A stretch of DNA of 64,000 nucleotides from Actinomadura hibisca NBRC 15177 (lineage in GTDB: Bacteria > Actinomycetota > Actinomycetes > Streptosporangiales > Streptosporangiaceae). This document shows, one piece after another, positions 53,074 to 61,601 of the stretch; positions within the stretch are counted from its first letter, which is position 1, and each line of letters starts with the position of its first letter. The notes below the pieces were generated by a model. That model saw nothing but the letters and a program-made list of their open reading frames with translations. It had not been told where the DNA came from and ran no database searches. The DNA is taken from the NCBI RefSeq assembly GCF_001552635.1, contig NZ_BCRO01000018.1, forward strand, positions 119,503-183,502, given 5' to 3'. The position numbers were made by a program, and so were the translations under genes.

Positions 53074-53832
53074 ATGCCCGCTCTCGACACCCGCCGCCTG
53101 GCCGCCAAGCTCGACCTCAGCGAGTGGCAGTTGCGCCTGGCCAGGGAGAACGGCCTGATACCCGAACCCGACGCTCCGGAAGGGAGGTGGTCGCCCGAGG
53201 AGGCGGCCGCGTTCGCGGACCGTGCCGCGCAGATCCGCGTCACGTTCGGCGACCGCCCGCCGGTCGGCGCCGTCAAGGCCGCCGCCGTGCTCGCCGCCCG
53301 CGTCGGCCTCGACGTGGAGCGCGCCGACGTGGAGATCCTGGTGGCGCGCGAGGACCTCGACGTCGTCGGCAGCTACCGGGGCCATCCGCTCTACCTGCTG
53401 CACGACCTGGAGGCGCTGGACCCCGACGTGATCACGGAGGTCGTCACCGTGCGCAAGGGCCCGCTCCTGGACACCGCCGACGCCGCCGGAGCGGCCCGCG
53501 TACTGGGCTGGCCGAAGCACGTCTTCGAGAGCATCGCCGCGCGCCGCGGCCTGAGCGTCGACAAGCTGGGCCGCTACGCACTGGGCGAGGTCCGGGCCCT
53601 GGCGGGTGACACCGACCTCACGGCGCAGGTGCAGGAAGCAGAACGCCGGGCGGCACTGGCGAAGGCGCGCAAGGAAGTGGACCGCCACGAAGAGTCTCTG
53701 CGCGGCTGGCTGGAAGGCTGCGCGGCCTATGTGAACAGGACCGCTGACGAGCTACCCGACCTGGCCACCGCCCGCCGCGCCCTACGCTCCCTGGCAGCGG
53801 CCCGAGCCGCAGCAGCCGAACACGAAACCTGA
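53074..53832 (+). CDS. Hypothetical protein with MerR-like N-terminal HTH
   Basis: 252 residues. Residues 1-45 (LAAKLDLSEWQLRLARENGLIPEPDAPEGRWSPEEAAAFADR) look like a MerR/excisionase-type winged helix. A second helical segment (ARVLGWPKHVFESIAARRGLSVDKLGRYALGEVRALAG) may be another HTH. The C-terminus is helical. ATG follows AGAGGAGG; an upstream GTG at 53050 is weaker. The shared 23-base element lies 83 bases upstream. I cannot name the family. Confidence 0.75.
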   Translation: MPALDTRRLAAKLDLSEWQLRLARENGLIPEPDAPEGRWSPEEAAAFADRAAQIRVTFGDRPPVGAVKAAAVLAARVGLDVERADVEILVAREDLDVVGSYRGHPLYLLHDLEALDPDVITEVVTVRKGPLLDTADAAGAARVLGWPKHVFESIAARRGLSVDKLGRYALGEVRALAGDTDLTAQVQEAERRAALAKARKEVDRHEESLRGWLEGCAAYVNRTADELPDLATARRALRSLAAARAAAAEHET

Positions 53833-53939
53833 CGCACCACACCAGCCTCTGACCACCACCCCGCGCACCCGGACGCGAGACACATCCGCCAGAGACAAGC
53901 AGCCGTAAACAGCCCCGCAACAACCCTGACCGCACCGCC

Positions 53940-54222
53940 GCACCGCCGCACCGCGACACGACCGCACCGCCGCGCCCTCACACGGCTGCGCTGTCCCACC
54001 GCCCTACCGCCACACGGCCGCATCGCCACACGGCCGTACCGCGACATGGCCGCACCGCCGCGCCGCCACACGGCTGCGCTGTCCCACCGCCGTACCGCCA
54101 CATGGCCGTACACCGCGCCGCCACACGCCGTACCGCCACCCGGCTGCGCTGCCACCCGGCTGCGCTGCCACGCGGCCGTACCGCCACGCGGCCGCGCGCC
54201 GCGTTGCCAGACGGCTGCGGGG
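53940..54222. repeat. Field of degenerate 16-bp tandem repeats
   Basis: About 280 bases of units close to ACCGCCACACGGCCGT. They include a 59-base block (53962-54020) repeated with few changes at 54050-54108. Later copies read GCTGCCACCCGGCTGC. Frames across it lack normal coding statistics, so it is probably non-coding or a rapidly changing sequence between the hypothetical gene at 53074 and the membrane protein at 54225. The stretch 53833-53939 before it holds nothing recognisable. Confidence 0.75.
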
Positions 54223-54224
54223 CG

Positions 54225-55460
54225 TCAGGTGCGCTTGCCTCCGCTTGAGTGGCGCTTCGACGGATGGTGGGTGCTGAGGGCGGCGTGCAGCCGGTCTCGG
54301 GCTTCGCTGCGGGACACGGCCGGGAAGCGCTCGGGGAGCCTGTCGGCCAGCTCGGCGGACGCCCGCGCTAGGCCGTCGTCCTCGACGACGGCCTGCTCAC
54401 CGGGCCAGTCGCCCAGCAGAATCGCCGAGATGCCGTCGGAGTGGCGGGATACCAGGTCACTGATCCTCGCGGTCTCCTTCTCCCCGTTCGCGACCAGCAG
54501 GAGGCGGCGCTCCTGGGTGCCGCGCCCGTCGCGGCGGACGGCGAGTTCGGTCTCCATGTAGGCCAGGGCGGCGTCCAGGTTGCCCGGGATGAACAGGCCT
54601 TCGGCCGTCTCGTCCAGCAGTTCGTCCTCGGTCAGGCCGAAGAGCGCGATGGCGTCCGGTCGGGGGATCACCACCAGGGCGGTGTCCCCGTACTCCTCCA
54701 GTGCCGTCAGCGCGAGGACCCGTGTCGCGTCGGCCGCGCCGGGGCCGGTCAGAGCCAGCGCGGGGACCGCGAAGGGATCAACGGCCGGCCGGTAGGTGAA
54801 GTGGACCGTCTGGTCGGAGTCCTCGAACGCGACCGGCGGTGGGACGAGCACCGCGCTGGCCATGGCGTAGACGCGGCGGCGGAAGGGGTAGCCGGCCGCC
54901 GCCGCGGTGACGGGCAGCAGTAAGCCGAGCAGGAGGAGGGGACGCAACGAATCCGCTTGGTCAGGTTCCGCGTCGGCGCGTGCCCGACTGGTCGTCGGCG
55001 CGGCGGAGGGTTTCACGGACGGAACGGTGGCAGCGGGAGAGGGAGGGGAGGGAAGGGAAGGTGTCGGGACGGCGGGTTCGGGGGCCGGGGAGATCGAGCG
55101 GGGCGACGAACGCACGGACGGCACCGGGGGAGGCGTGGAATTCTTCGCGCGCGGCTCAAGCTTCGAGCGGCCCGCGCGCCGCTCGGTGCCGCGGTCGCGC
55201 TCCGCCTTACGCGGCACTCCGTAGAACGTGCGCCACGTCTCCTCGCACATCCGCACCCGGTACCAGTCGCCGAAGCGGTCGGCATGCCGACAGACGGCGG
55301 GGATGGAGCCGCGGGGCTCTGGGCGGACCGGCGCCGCCGCCTGTGCGGACGTTGTCCCGCCCAAGGCGACGGCACCCGCCACGGCCACGCAGCCCAGCGC
55401 GCCGCAGGCGCATCGCAGGGCGGCGCCGGCGATTCGGCGGTCGGCCAGGAAACGGTTCAT
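54225..55460 (-). CDS. Secreted/membrane-anchored hypothetical protein
   Basis: 411 residues. Signal peptide (RIAGAALRCACGALGCVAVAGAVALGG, cleavage likely after AQA) followed by a short Cys-bearing segment (CRHADRFGDWYRVRMCEETWRTFYG). A long Pro/Ser-rich spacer (about 100-160) and a single helix (LRPLLLLGLLLPVTAAAAGYP, about 172-192) come next. The cytoplasmic-side C-terminal domain contains ALTGPGAADATRVLALTALEEYGDTALVVIPRPDAIALFG, resembling segments of large BTAD/LysM-type actinomycete membrane regulators. Function unknown. Confidence 0.72.
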   Translation of the reverse strand: MNRFLADRRIAGAALRCACGALGCVAVAGAVALGGTTSAQAAAPVRPEPRGSIPAVCRHADRFGDWYRVRMCEETWRTFYGVPRKAERDRGTERRAGRSKLEPRAKNSTPPPVPSVRSSPRSISPAPEPAVPTPSLPSPPSPAATVPSVKPSAAPTTSRARADAEPDQADSLRPLLLLGLLLPVTAAAAGYPFRRRVYAMASAVLVPPPVAFEDSDQTVHFTYRPAVDPFAVPALALTGPGAADATRVLALTALEEYGDTALVVIPRPDAIALFGLTEDELLDETAEGLFIPGNLDAALAYMETELAVRRDGRGTQERRLLLVANGEKETARISDLVSRHSDGISAILLGDWPGEQAVVEDDGLARASAELADRLPERFPAVSRSEARDRLHAALSTHHPSKRHSSGGKRT

Positions 55461-55481
55461 CTTCGCCTCGGGGGGATCGCG

Positions 55482-55696
55482 TTGGTCACCGTCAGAGAGC
55501 CGATCGTAGTCACTGTGGCTACGGAGCGTTGAACATTGGTCACAGTCGAAGTGAACAGAGCGGCGAAATCCTCCCTAACCGCCACGAGGGCCGTTACGGC
55601 TTGAGAGTGACCAAAGGACCTGGGGGTCTGGTGGGTTGCGGGGTTGTGTGGGAACTGCCGGACAGGGGTGGCAACGATCGGTAAAATAATGGTCAC
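55482..55696. promoter_or_regulatory. Cluster of four TGGTCAC sites in A/T-richer spacer
   Basis: TTGGTCAC at 55482-55489 and 55536-55543, its inverse GTGACCAA at 55607-55614, and ATGGTCAC at 55689-55696, with a related AGTCAC near 55508. The spacer (55461-55854, 394 bases) separates the divergent membrane protein and amidotransferase genes and is less GC-rich than its surroundings. The sites may bind a common regulator. Confidence 0.4.
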
Positions 55697-55854
55697 TCGC
55701 AGTTAATCGACGGCGTCGCGCTTGAGGTGTCGCCGGACGGGCGGGACGTGGGCGCGTCCTCGCCGAGGGCGGGTTCTGAGCATCCGGCACCATCCCCCCG
55801 CGTTCCGGGCCGGAGAAGAGACGGCAGCACGGGTGAGTGAGAGGTGACGGGCAC

Positions 55855-56736
55855 ATGTGCCGACTGTTCGGGATGAGCACCGGAGGACCGCGGGTCCAGG
55901 CCGCCTACTGGCTGCTGGACGCGCCGCAGAGCCTGCGGGCGCAGAGCCATCGCATGTCCCACGGGGCCGGGCTCGGCTGGTTCTCGCTCGGGGACGAGCC
56001 CGTGCGTGACCGCGCCCCCGTCGCCGCCTTCGAGAGTCCCGACTTCGCCCTCCACGCCCGGCACGTGGTGTCGCACACCTTCGTCTCCCATGTGCGGGAC
56101 GCCTCCGTCGGCGGGCTCACCGTCCACAACTGCCACCCGTTCGTCATGAACGACCGGCTCTTCGCGCACAACGGCGTCGTCAAGGGGCTGGACACCATCG
56201 GCTCCTGGCTCAGCGACGTGGAGCGCGCCCACGTCGCGGGGGAGACCGACTCCGAGATGGTCTTCGCCCACGTGTCGGCCGAGATCCGGCGGCACGGCGA
56301 CACCACCCAGGGGATCATCGCCGCCGTCCGGCGCATCGGGGCCGAGCTGCCGCTGTTCTCGCTCAACCTCCTCATCGCCGAGGCCGGGCGGTTGTGGGCG
56401 CTGCGCTACCCCGACACCAACGAGTTGTGGGTCCTGTCCACCCGGGGCGGGGACGCCCCGGCCGTGGTCGTGGCCAGCGAGCCCATGGACGACGACCCGG
56501 GCTGGCGGCCCCTCGCGCCGGGAGAGCTGCTCGTCGTCGAGGGGACCGAGCAGACCTCCCTGTTCCCCTTCAGCCCGCCCGCCCACCCGCTGCGGCGCTC
56601 CGACCTGACCGCCCGCGAGGCCGCCTCCCAGGAGGTCGCCGCGCGGGGATTGCCCGGCGGCGTCAGCTTCGGTGAGCCCGCCCCGCTCGCCTCGGCCGGG
56701 ATCGTGGGTGGTCCAGCGCCGTCTGTCCAGTGCTGA
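55855..56736 (+). CDS. Class II glutamine amidotransferase (EgtC/YafJ-like)
   Basis: 293 residues. After Met, catalytic Cys2 starts MCRLFGMSTGG. Glutamine site residues follow in RMSHGAGLGWFS, VSHTFVSHVRDAS, NCHPFVMNDRLFAHNGVV and ETDSEMVFAH. It is an N-terminal-nucleophile amidotransferase domain standing alone, as in EgtC, the ergothioneine gamma-glutamyl hydrolase, but the other egt genes are absent here. It may release ammonia from, or hydrolyse, a gamma-glutamyl compound. Confidence 0.87.
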   Translation: MCRLFGMSTGGPRVQAAYWLLDAPQSLRAQSHRMSHGAGLGWFSLGDEPVRDRAPVAAFESPDFALHARHVVSHTFVSHVRDASVGGLTVHNCHPFVMNDRLFAHNGVVKGLDTIGSWLSDVERAHVAGETDSEMVFAHVSAEIRRHGDTTQGIIAAVRRIGAELPLFSLNLLIAEAGRLWALRYPDTNELWVLSTRGGDAPAVVVASEPMDDDPGWRPLAPGELLVVEGTEQTSLFPFSPPAHPLRRSDLTAREAASQEVAARGLPGGVSFGEPAPLASAGIVGGPAPSVQC

Positions 56737-56896
56737 CACGCCGTTCGCCGCGAAAAAGTCCGGCTGTGGCCGATCTTGCCTTGTTTCCCGTGGTATCGCG
56801 GGGCAATTTGCGGGGAATGTGTACGTTGGGGAGATCAACAGCGATGTGAGCTGCGGGGACGGCCCGCCGCTCCGCGCATGGACTCAGGAGGTACAC

Positions 56897-57109
56897 GTGA
56901 CCCGCACCCTGGCGAGGGGCACCCGTGTGACGGGGGCCGAGCGCACCCAGCTGGCGGCCGAGCTCGCGCCGCGCTACACGGCCGGCGAGAGCATCCGCGA
57001 CCTGGCCGCCGAGACCGGCCGGTCCTACGGATTCATCTACAACGTCCTCAAGGAGTCCGGCGTGCCGCTGCGCGGCCGCGGCGGCAACACGCGCCGCAAG
57101 AAGGACTGA
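56897..57109 (+). CDS. Small helix-turn-helix protein
   Basis: 70 residues, very basic. GTG start after AGGAGG at optimal distance. The HTH reads LAAELAPRYTAGESIRDLAAETGRSYGFIYNVLKESGVPLRGRGG and is close to a widely conserved actinomycete 70-residue HTH family. Probably a DNA-binding regulator. Its promoter lies in the 160-base A/T-richer gap upstream. It ends 42 bases from the convergent DUF2786 gene, with a hairpin between. Confidence 0.85.
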   Translation: MTRTLARGTRVTGAERTQLAAELAPRYTAGESIRDLAAETGRSYGFIYNVLKESGVPLRGRGGNTRRKKD

Positions 57110-57115
57110 CGGGGT

Positions 57116-57139
57116 GTCCCCCTCGCCCCCCGGGGGGAC
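57116..57139. terminator. Hairpin after the small HTH gene
   Basis: GTCCCCC (57116-57122) pairs with GGGGGAC (57133-57139). Lies between convergent genes. Confidence 0.5.
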
Positions 57140-57150
57140 CTCCCGCGCCC

Positions 57151-58416
57151 CTAACCGGGCGTCCCGGTGACCGCCGGACGCCCGTCGAGGCTGGCGAGGT
57201 CGGCGGCCGCCCGCCCGGCCATCCAGCCCTCGTAGTTGGAGACAGAGCCGGCACGGCCCCTGGACAGATTCGGGAACATCGAGTCCACAGCCCGCTGCAC
57301 GGCCAGGTCGCGCCGCGCCAGCACGGGAAGCAGATCCTTCCCGTCTGCCGCCGCGGCCGCCCGGTCCACCGCCTCCCGCAGCCGCTCCCCGACACGCGCC
57401 GCGTACGCGTTGAGAAAGGCATGGCGGAACGAGCGGGTCCGGGATCTTCCCAGCGCGTCGCGCCGGGGCCCCGCGTGCACCATCGCCGACGTGGCCTGCA
57501 CCAGCAGCGAGGTGTACAACATCTCGACCGCCGCCAGATCGGCGGGGAACCCCAGCACCGTCGACAGACCCAGTTCCCGGTGCCACACCGCGCGGCAGCG
57601 GTTGGCCTCCGCCACCACGGTGAGCAGCACCGCCTTGGGCGCGTCGTAGGGGTGCTCGACGGCCAGCCGGCAGCCCGCCGGAGCGGCCTCGTCGCCGTCC
57701 CCGGCCGCCAGCAGCGCACGGTCGATGCTGTGCCGCGCCATCAGCTCCTGGGCGCGGGCGCTCAGCGCCTCCGCCTCCTCCGGGAACTCGGTCGACTCCG
57801 CCTTCGCCAGCAGCGCCCGCACCTTGCCCAGCATCCGCTGGTCCACCTCGTTCGGACGGTGCCGGGCGGGTTCCGGCGCGGCCGTGCCGGGCAGCGGGCC
57901 GAGCCTGGGCAGGCGGGGAAGGCCGTCCAGCAGATACAGCAGTTCCAGCGTGCAGGCGACCAGCGTCGAGTAAGGCGCGTTCTCGCGTCCGCACCAGGCG
58001 TCGCCGTGGTCGTTCTCCCACCAGATCACCGCCTCGGCCGCCGCCAGCTGCTCGCGCCACTGGTGGCCGAGCGTCGCGGCGGCGTAGGTGCGGATCTCGG
58101 CGGCGACCAGGTCGGCCGCCAGCCGCCGGTGCCGGGCCCCGAGGCGACGGCCGGCGTAGCGGGCGACGTCCAGGGGTTGCCAGCCGCGCTCCCAGGCCGT
58201 GGCCACCGCCCGGTTCGCGCGGAGTTCCAGGGCCCGGCCAGCGGCGCGCCGGTCGGTCAGCGCGCCGACGCTCCAACGGAAGGCGTCGCGGTCGCCGCGT
58301 GCCAGTGCCAGCAGGGCGTCGTCGACCAGCGTCCCGGCGTCCGGCTCCGAACCGTTCGCGCCCGGACGCCACCACTGCCTTCTCGCCCGTCCCTCTCCGT
58401 CCAGCACCTGACGCAT
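57151..58416 (-). CDS. DUF2786 domain-containing protein
   Basis: 421 residues. The DUF2786 core is visible as MLGKVRALLAKAESTEFPEEAEALSARAQELMARHSID (residues about 195-232). It is preceded by a helical N-terminal domain (ALLALARGDRDAFRWSVGALTD) and followed by a long helical C-terminal domain. DUF2786 occurs in phage, plasmid and chromosomal proteins with no settled function. It is preceded upstream, on the same strand, by an 88-residue hypothetical gene 39 bases away. Confidence 0.88.
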   Translation of the reverse strand: MRQVLDGEGRARRQWWRPGANGSEPDAGTLVDDALLALARGDRDAFRWSVGALTDRRAAGRALELRANRAVATAWERGWQPLDVARYAGRRLGARHRRLAADLVAAEIRTYAAATLGHQWREQLAAAEAVIWWENDHGDAWCGRENAPYSTLVACTLELLYLLDGLPRLPRLGPLPGTAAPEPARHRPNEVDQRMLGKVRALLAKAESTEFPEEAEALSARAQELMARHSIDRALLAAGDGDEAAPAGCRLAVEHPYDAPKAVLLTVVAEANRCRAVWHRELGLSTVLGFPADLAAVEMLYTSLLVQATSAMVHAGPRRDALGRSRTRSFRHAFLNAYAARVGERLREAVDRAAAAADGKDLLPVLARRDLAVQRAVDSMFPNLSRGRAGSVSNYEGWMAGRAAADLASLDGRPAVTGTPG

Positions 58417-58455
58417 CCTGCCACGTCACGGTGCGGTCCGCCGGGCTCGGACGCG

Positions 58456-58722
58456 TCAACGCCTCAGGTCGCCCCGCAGCTCCTCGTTCACCACGCTGCG
58501 GTAGTCGCGCGTGGTGTCGGGCACGTAGGTGAGGCGCGCCAGGGCCTTGCCCTCGTGGTCCCGGATCTCGAAGTGGTAGCCCTCACCGGTGTCGTCGATG
58601 TGCGCCAGCGCCTGGTCGTGCCGGAGCCGGCACATCGTGTCCACCTTCTCCAGGGCGACCTTCAGGGTCCCGGCGTCGCTGATGAGCCGGGCCGGGTCGC
58701 TCGTCTCCCAGATCTCGAACAT
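58456..58722 (-). CDS. Small hypothetical protein
   Basis: 88 residues, acidic/basic mix without membrane segments: MFEIWETSDPARLISDAGTLKVALEKVDTMCRLRHDQALAHIDDTGEG. No family recognised. It likely forms a transcription unit with the DUF2786 gene downstream. The A/T-richer 249-base region before it (58723-58971) probably holds its promoter; nothing else is evident there. Confidence 0.65.
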   Translation of the reverse strand: MFEIWETSDPARLISDAGTLKVALEKVDTMCRLRHDQALAHIDDTGEGYHFEIRDHEGKALARLTYVPDTTRDYRSVVNEELRGDLRR

Positions 58723-58971
58723 GCTCGTGTCCTGTCGGCGGGGTCGGTCGGGGCGTCGGAGGGGCGGCGCGCCGCTGCGGTGTCAGGGCACAGCATGCGT
58801 CGAATTAGTGGATCTTTCAACCAGACAAGATCTCGGATACATCACTATTCGGAGCGAATCACCTTCGCAGTGTCGCCACCGCCACCGGCAAGATCATCGC
58901 CCTTCCGTCGCGCGCCCGGCGTGGGTAAGGTCGCACCCCACAAAACCGAACTGCGTTCGGAAGGGAGCGGA

Positions 58972-59390
58972 GTGGACTACCGGGTCGTCTCGCTCGTCCG
59001 TGACCACGCGCGGGAGCGCGGCGCGGCGCCCGCCCTCACCGGGGACGGGCGCACCGTTTCCTGCAGCCGCCCTGGACGAGCGTTCCAGCCGTGTGACGCA
59101 GGCGCTGCGGGCCGCCGGGCTCGGACCCGGAGCGTGGGTCGCCTACGTCGGCGAGAACGCCCCGGAGTACTTCGAGGTCCTGTTCGGCGCGGCCAGGCTC
59201 GGCGTGGTGGTGGCCCCGGTCAACTGGCGGCGAACTCCCCAGCAAGCTGGTTCTCACCGGGACGGGGTATGACAAGTGGCTCGCCGGTCACCCCGCCGAC
59301 GATCCAGGCTTCGTCGGCGTCCCCGACGAGCGCTGGGGCGAGACCGTCAAGGCGGTGGTGGTGCCCCGGCCCGGCGCCGGGCTCGGCTGA
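58972..59390 (+). pseudogene. Remnant of an AMP-binding acyl-CoA ligase (FadD-like)
   Basis: GTG at 58972, behind a good AAGGGAG site, opens VDYRVVSLVRDHARERGAAPALTGDGRTVS. At about 59063 one extra base shifts the frame, and the ligase sequence continues as AALDERSSRVTQALRAAG to EYFEVLFGAARLGVVVAPVNW (about 59068-59230). It then jumps to the C-terminal piece GVPDERWGETVKAVVVPRPGAGLG before TGA at 59390 in another frame. The ATP/AMP core of about 350 residues is missing. It cannot encode an active ligase. Confidence 0.85.
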
Positions 59391-59400
59391 TCCGCCGTCC

Positions 59401-60501
59401 TCACGGCTCGCGGGCGACCTCGACGGCGAACTCGGTGGCCGCCGGCTCGGCGAAGCGCATCAGGTCCTCGCCCTCGGCGCTCAGCTCGGCCACCGCCGCG
59501 TCCGGCAGCTCCGCGAACGGGCGCAGCCGCAACGTGGCGGTCCTGCGCTTGCGCTCCAGCTCCCACAACCCCGCCGCGAACCCGTCCCACAGGAAGGTGG
59601 CCCGCACCCGCAGGTTCTTGGTGGTCAGCGCGGGCCGGTGCGCGTCGGCGATGATCCGCGTGCGGTCCGCATGCGCCAGCACCAGGCTGTCGAACTCCGG
59701 CAGGAACCGGGCCGGGGCGGGCGCGCCGGCGTCGGGGCGCGGCGCGTCCGGCAGGTCGAACAGCTCGCGGCCCTGCTCGTCGCGGAAGACCCGCAGGCGG
59801 GGGCGCAGCCGGTCCAGCACCTCGCCGAGCGCGGGCAGGCCCGACCACGCCTGCGCGTCGGCGGCGGTGGCGGGGCCGAACGCCGCCAGGTAGCGCAGCA
59901 CCAGCGCGTCGGGCAGGGGATCGTCGGCGGGCGGCGCGCCCAGCCACGACTCGCACAACGTGAACTCCGCCGAACGCGCGAACCCCCACCGGTCCTGCGT
60001 GGGCACCATCACCAGCGGCAGGGCCATCCGCACCGTGAAGCCCAGCGCCCGGTCGTTGACGTCCGGGAACGCCTTCTGAAGCAGGTCCCGCACCTCGTTG
60101 AAGGTGCGTGGCCGCTCCAGCAGCAGGTCCCGCGCGGTCGCCAGCACCGGCTCCCGCTCCAGCCCCTGGGCGCGGTCGCCCAGGGCGCGCAGCCCGCCGT
60201 CCAGCACCGGCTGCATCGGGACGCGGAAGGCGGCGTAGTCGGCGGCGGTCATCAGGTGCAGCGTGCCGCGCATCGCGGTGGCCCGGACGACCGACCGGTC
60301 GTGCAGCGCCGCCAGCAGGTCCTCGACCCGGAACTCCGACAGCCGCGACCACAGGCCGAGGAACGGCGGCCGGGGCTCCTGCGCCTGGAGCCCGCCCAGC
60401 CGCTCCACCGCGCCGGGGACGGTGGCGACCTCGCGGGCGAGCAACATCTGGCGGGCGAGCGTGGCCCGGTTGAGCGCCCGCGAGGGGAGTGTCTTGATCA
60501 C
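59401..60501 (-). CDS. Winged-helix DNA-binding protein, HTH_42 (AlkZ-like) family
   Basis: 366 residues from GTG 60501, with the family start VIKTLPSRALNRATLARQMLL; an upstream ATG at 60543 would overlap the lysR gene. The HTH_42 hallmark GGLQAQEPRPPFLGLWSRL carries the Q-x-Q pair that is catalytic in AlkZ, a glycosylase for bulky or crosslinked alkylated bases. ATAMRGTLHLMTAADY and LRVRATFLWDGFAAGLWELERKRR follow. Likely DNA repair, or self-protection if a genotoxin is made, but no such cluster is visible here. Confidence 0.83.
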   Translation of the reverse strand: MIKTLPSRALNRATLARQMLLAREVATVPGAVERLGGLQAQEPRPPFLGLWSRLSEFRVEDLLAALHDRSVVRATAMRGTLHLMTAADYAAFRVPMQPVLDGGLRALGDRAQGLEREPVLATARDLLLERPRTFNEVRDLLQKAFPDVNDRALGFTVRMALPLVMVPTQDRWGFARSAEFTLCESWLGAPPADDPLPDALVLRYLAAFGPATAADAQAWSGLPALGEVLDRLRPRLRVFRDEQGRELFDLPDAPRPDAGAPAPARFLPEFDSLVLAHADRTRIIADAHRPALTTKNLRVRATFLWDGFAAGLWELERKRRTATLRLRPFAELPDAAVAELSAEGEDLMRFAEPAATEFAVEVAREP

Positions 60502-60511
60502 GTCGCCGACC

Positions 60512-61438
60512 CTACTCGGCGGGCCGGACACCGGCCCCGTCATCGCTCCGGGTGGCCTCGGCGACCGTCTCGCGGACCAGGCCGCGCAGCCAGGCGTGCG
60601 CGGCGTCCTCGTCGTAGCGGGCGTGCCAGGCCAGCGCCAGCGTCACCGGCGGCAGGTCGAGGGGCACCGGCACCGCCACCAGGCCCAGCCGCTCGATGAG
60701 CCGCCGGTGCAGCCGCCCGCCCGCGTAACCCACCAGGTCGGTGTCCAGCGCCATGAACAACGACGCCGGGACGGTCGGCGCCGTCCCCGCCAGCCGCCGC
60801 GCCAGCCCCATCCCGGCCAGGAGCTCGTCGGCGGGCCCGGTCAGCAGCCCGCGACGGCTGACGGTGAAGTGCGTCATCGCCGCCCATTCCGCCACCGTCG
60901 CGGTTCCCTTCGCCAGCGGGTGGCCGGGCCGCACCACGCACACGAACCGGTCCTCCAGCAGCGGCTCGACGCGGGTCTCGGCGCCCGCCGCCCCGACGAC
61001 GCCGACCTCCAGATCGACGGCGTCGCGGCGCAGGGCCCCGGTGTCGCGCGGCCCCTCGCCCAGGAACCGCAGCGTCACGCCCGGGGCCTGCCGCGCCACC
61101 CGCTCCAGCAGCGGCCCGCCGATCACCGCGACGGTGCCCTCCTCGGCCTGCACGCTGAACGACCCCGTCAGCGACCCCGGATCGAACCCGCCGCCGGACG
61201 CGAACACCGTGTGCGCGCGCTGCACCAGCTCGTGCACCTCGGCGCGCAGCGCCAGCGCCCGGGGCGTCGGCGTCATGCCGCGCCCCGACCGCACCAGCAC
61301 CGGATCGCCCATCGCCTTGCGGATGCGGCCGAGCGTGCGGCTCATGGCGGGCTCCGACAGGTGGAGGCGCTGGGCCGCGCCGGTGACGCTGCCCTCCTCC
61401 AGCAGCGCGTCCAGCGCGACCAGGAGGTTCAGGTCCAT
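60512..61438 (-). CDS. LysR family transcriptional regulator
   Basis: About 308 residues from ATG 61438 (MDLNLLVALDALLEEGSVTGAAQRLHLSEPAMSRTLGRIRKAMGDPVLVRSGRGM). An earlier ATG at 61459 is possible. The NodD-like HTH is followed by a periplasmic-type effector domain (GTVAVIGGPLLERVARQAPGVTLRFLGEG). It is divergent from an MFS exporter gene, whose promoter overlaps likely LysR sites in the 163-base gap. It probably activates or represses that transporter. Confidence 0.9.
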   Translation of the reverse strand: MDLNLLVALDALLEEGSVTGAAQRLHLSEPAMSRTLGRIRKAMGDPVLVRSGRGMTPTPRALALRAEVHELVQRAHTVFASGGGFDPGSLTGSFSVQAEEGTVAVIGGPLLERVARQAPGVTLRFLGEGPRDTGALRRDAVDLEVGVVGAAGAETRVEPLLEDRFVCVVRPGHPLAKGTATVAEWAAMTHFTVSRRGLLTGPADELLAGMGLARRLAGTAPTVPASLFMALDTDLVGYAGGRLHRRLIERLGLVAVPVPLDLPPVTLALAWHARYDEDAAHAWLRGLVRETVAEATRSDDGAGVRPAE

Positions 61439-61481
61439 TCTGGATTGCACGAAACGCATTCCTCACGTGCGAAAGATGCAT

Positions 61482-61510
61482 TTGAAAGCAAGTCACGCCC
61501 AGCCTACGTT
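61482..61510 (+). promoter_or_regulatory. Promoter of the MFS transporter gene
   Basis: TTGAAA (61482-61487), a 17-base spacer and TACGTT (61505-61510) fit a SigA-type promoter. TGC-N8-GCA around 61478-61491 overlaps the -35 and is suited to LysR binding. Confidence 0.55.
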
Positions 61511-61601
61511 GGGGACCACGGAGGCGGCGCGCGGCCCGGATATCCCCGCCTCCGGTCCCTCTCCGCAGCGCCTGAGCGCACGATCCCTTGAGGTGTCCTC
61601 G

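Noticed and set aside
53727..54187. Several Arg/Gly/Cys-rich open frames across the 16-bp repeat field
   Set aside because: They arise from the repeat itself in different frames, with no start signal or codon bias; annotated as repeat.
55457..55696. 79-residue open frame on the minus strand ending with a 4-base overlap to the membrane-protein ATG
   Set aside because: Third-position GC is far below that of the neighbouring genes, there is no ribosome site and the sequence is Thr/Val-rich without family resemblance; more likely promoter DNA.
58589..59272. 227-residue plus-strand frame
   Set aside because: Its first half is antisense to the 88-aa gene; only the last part has ligase similarity, belonging to the frameshifted pseudogene.
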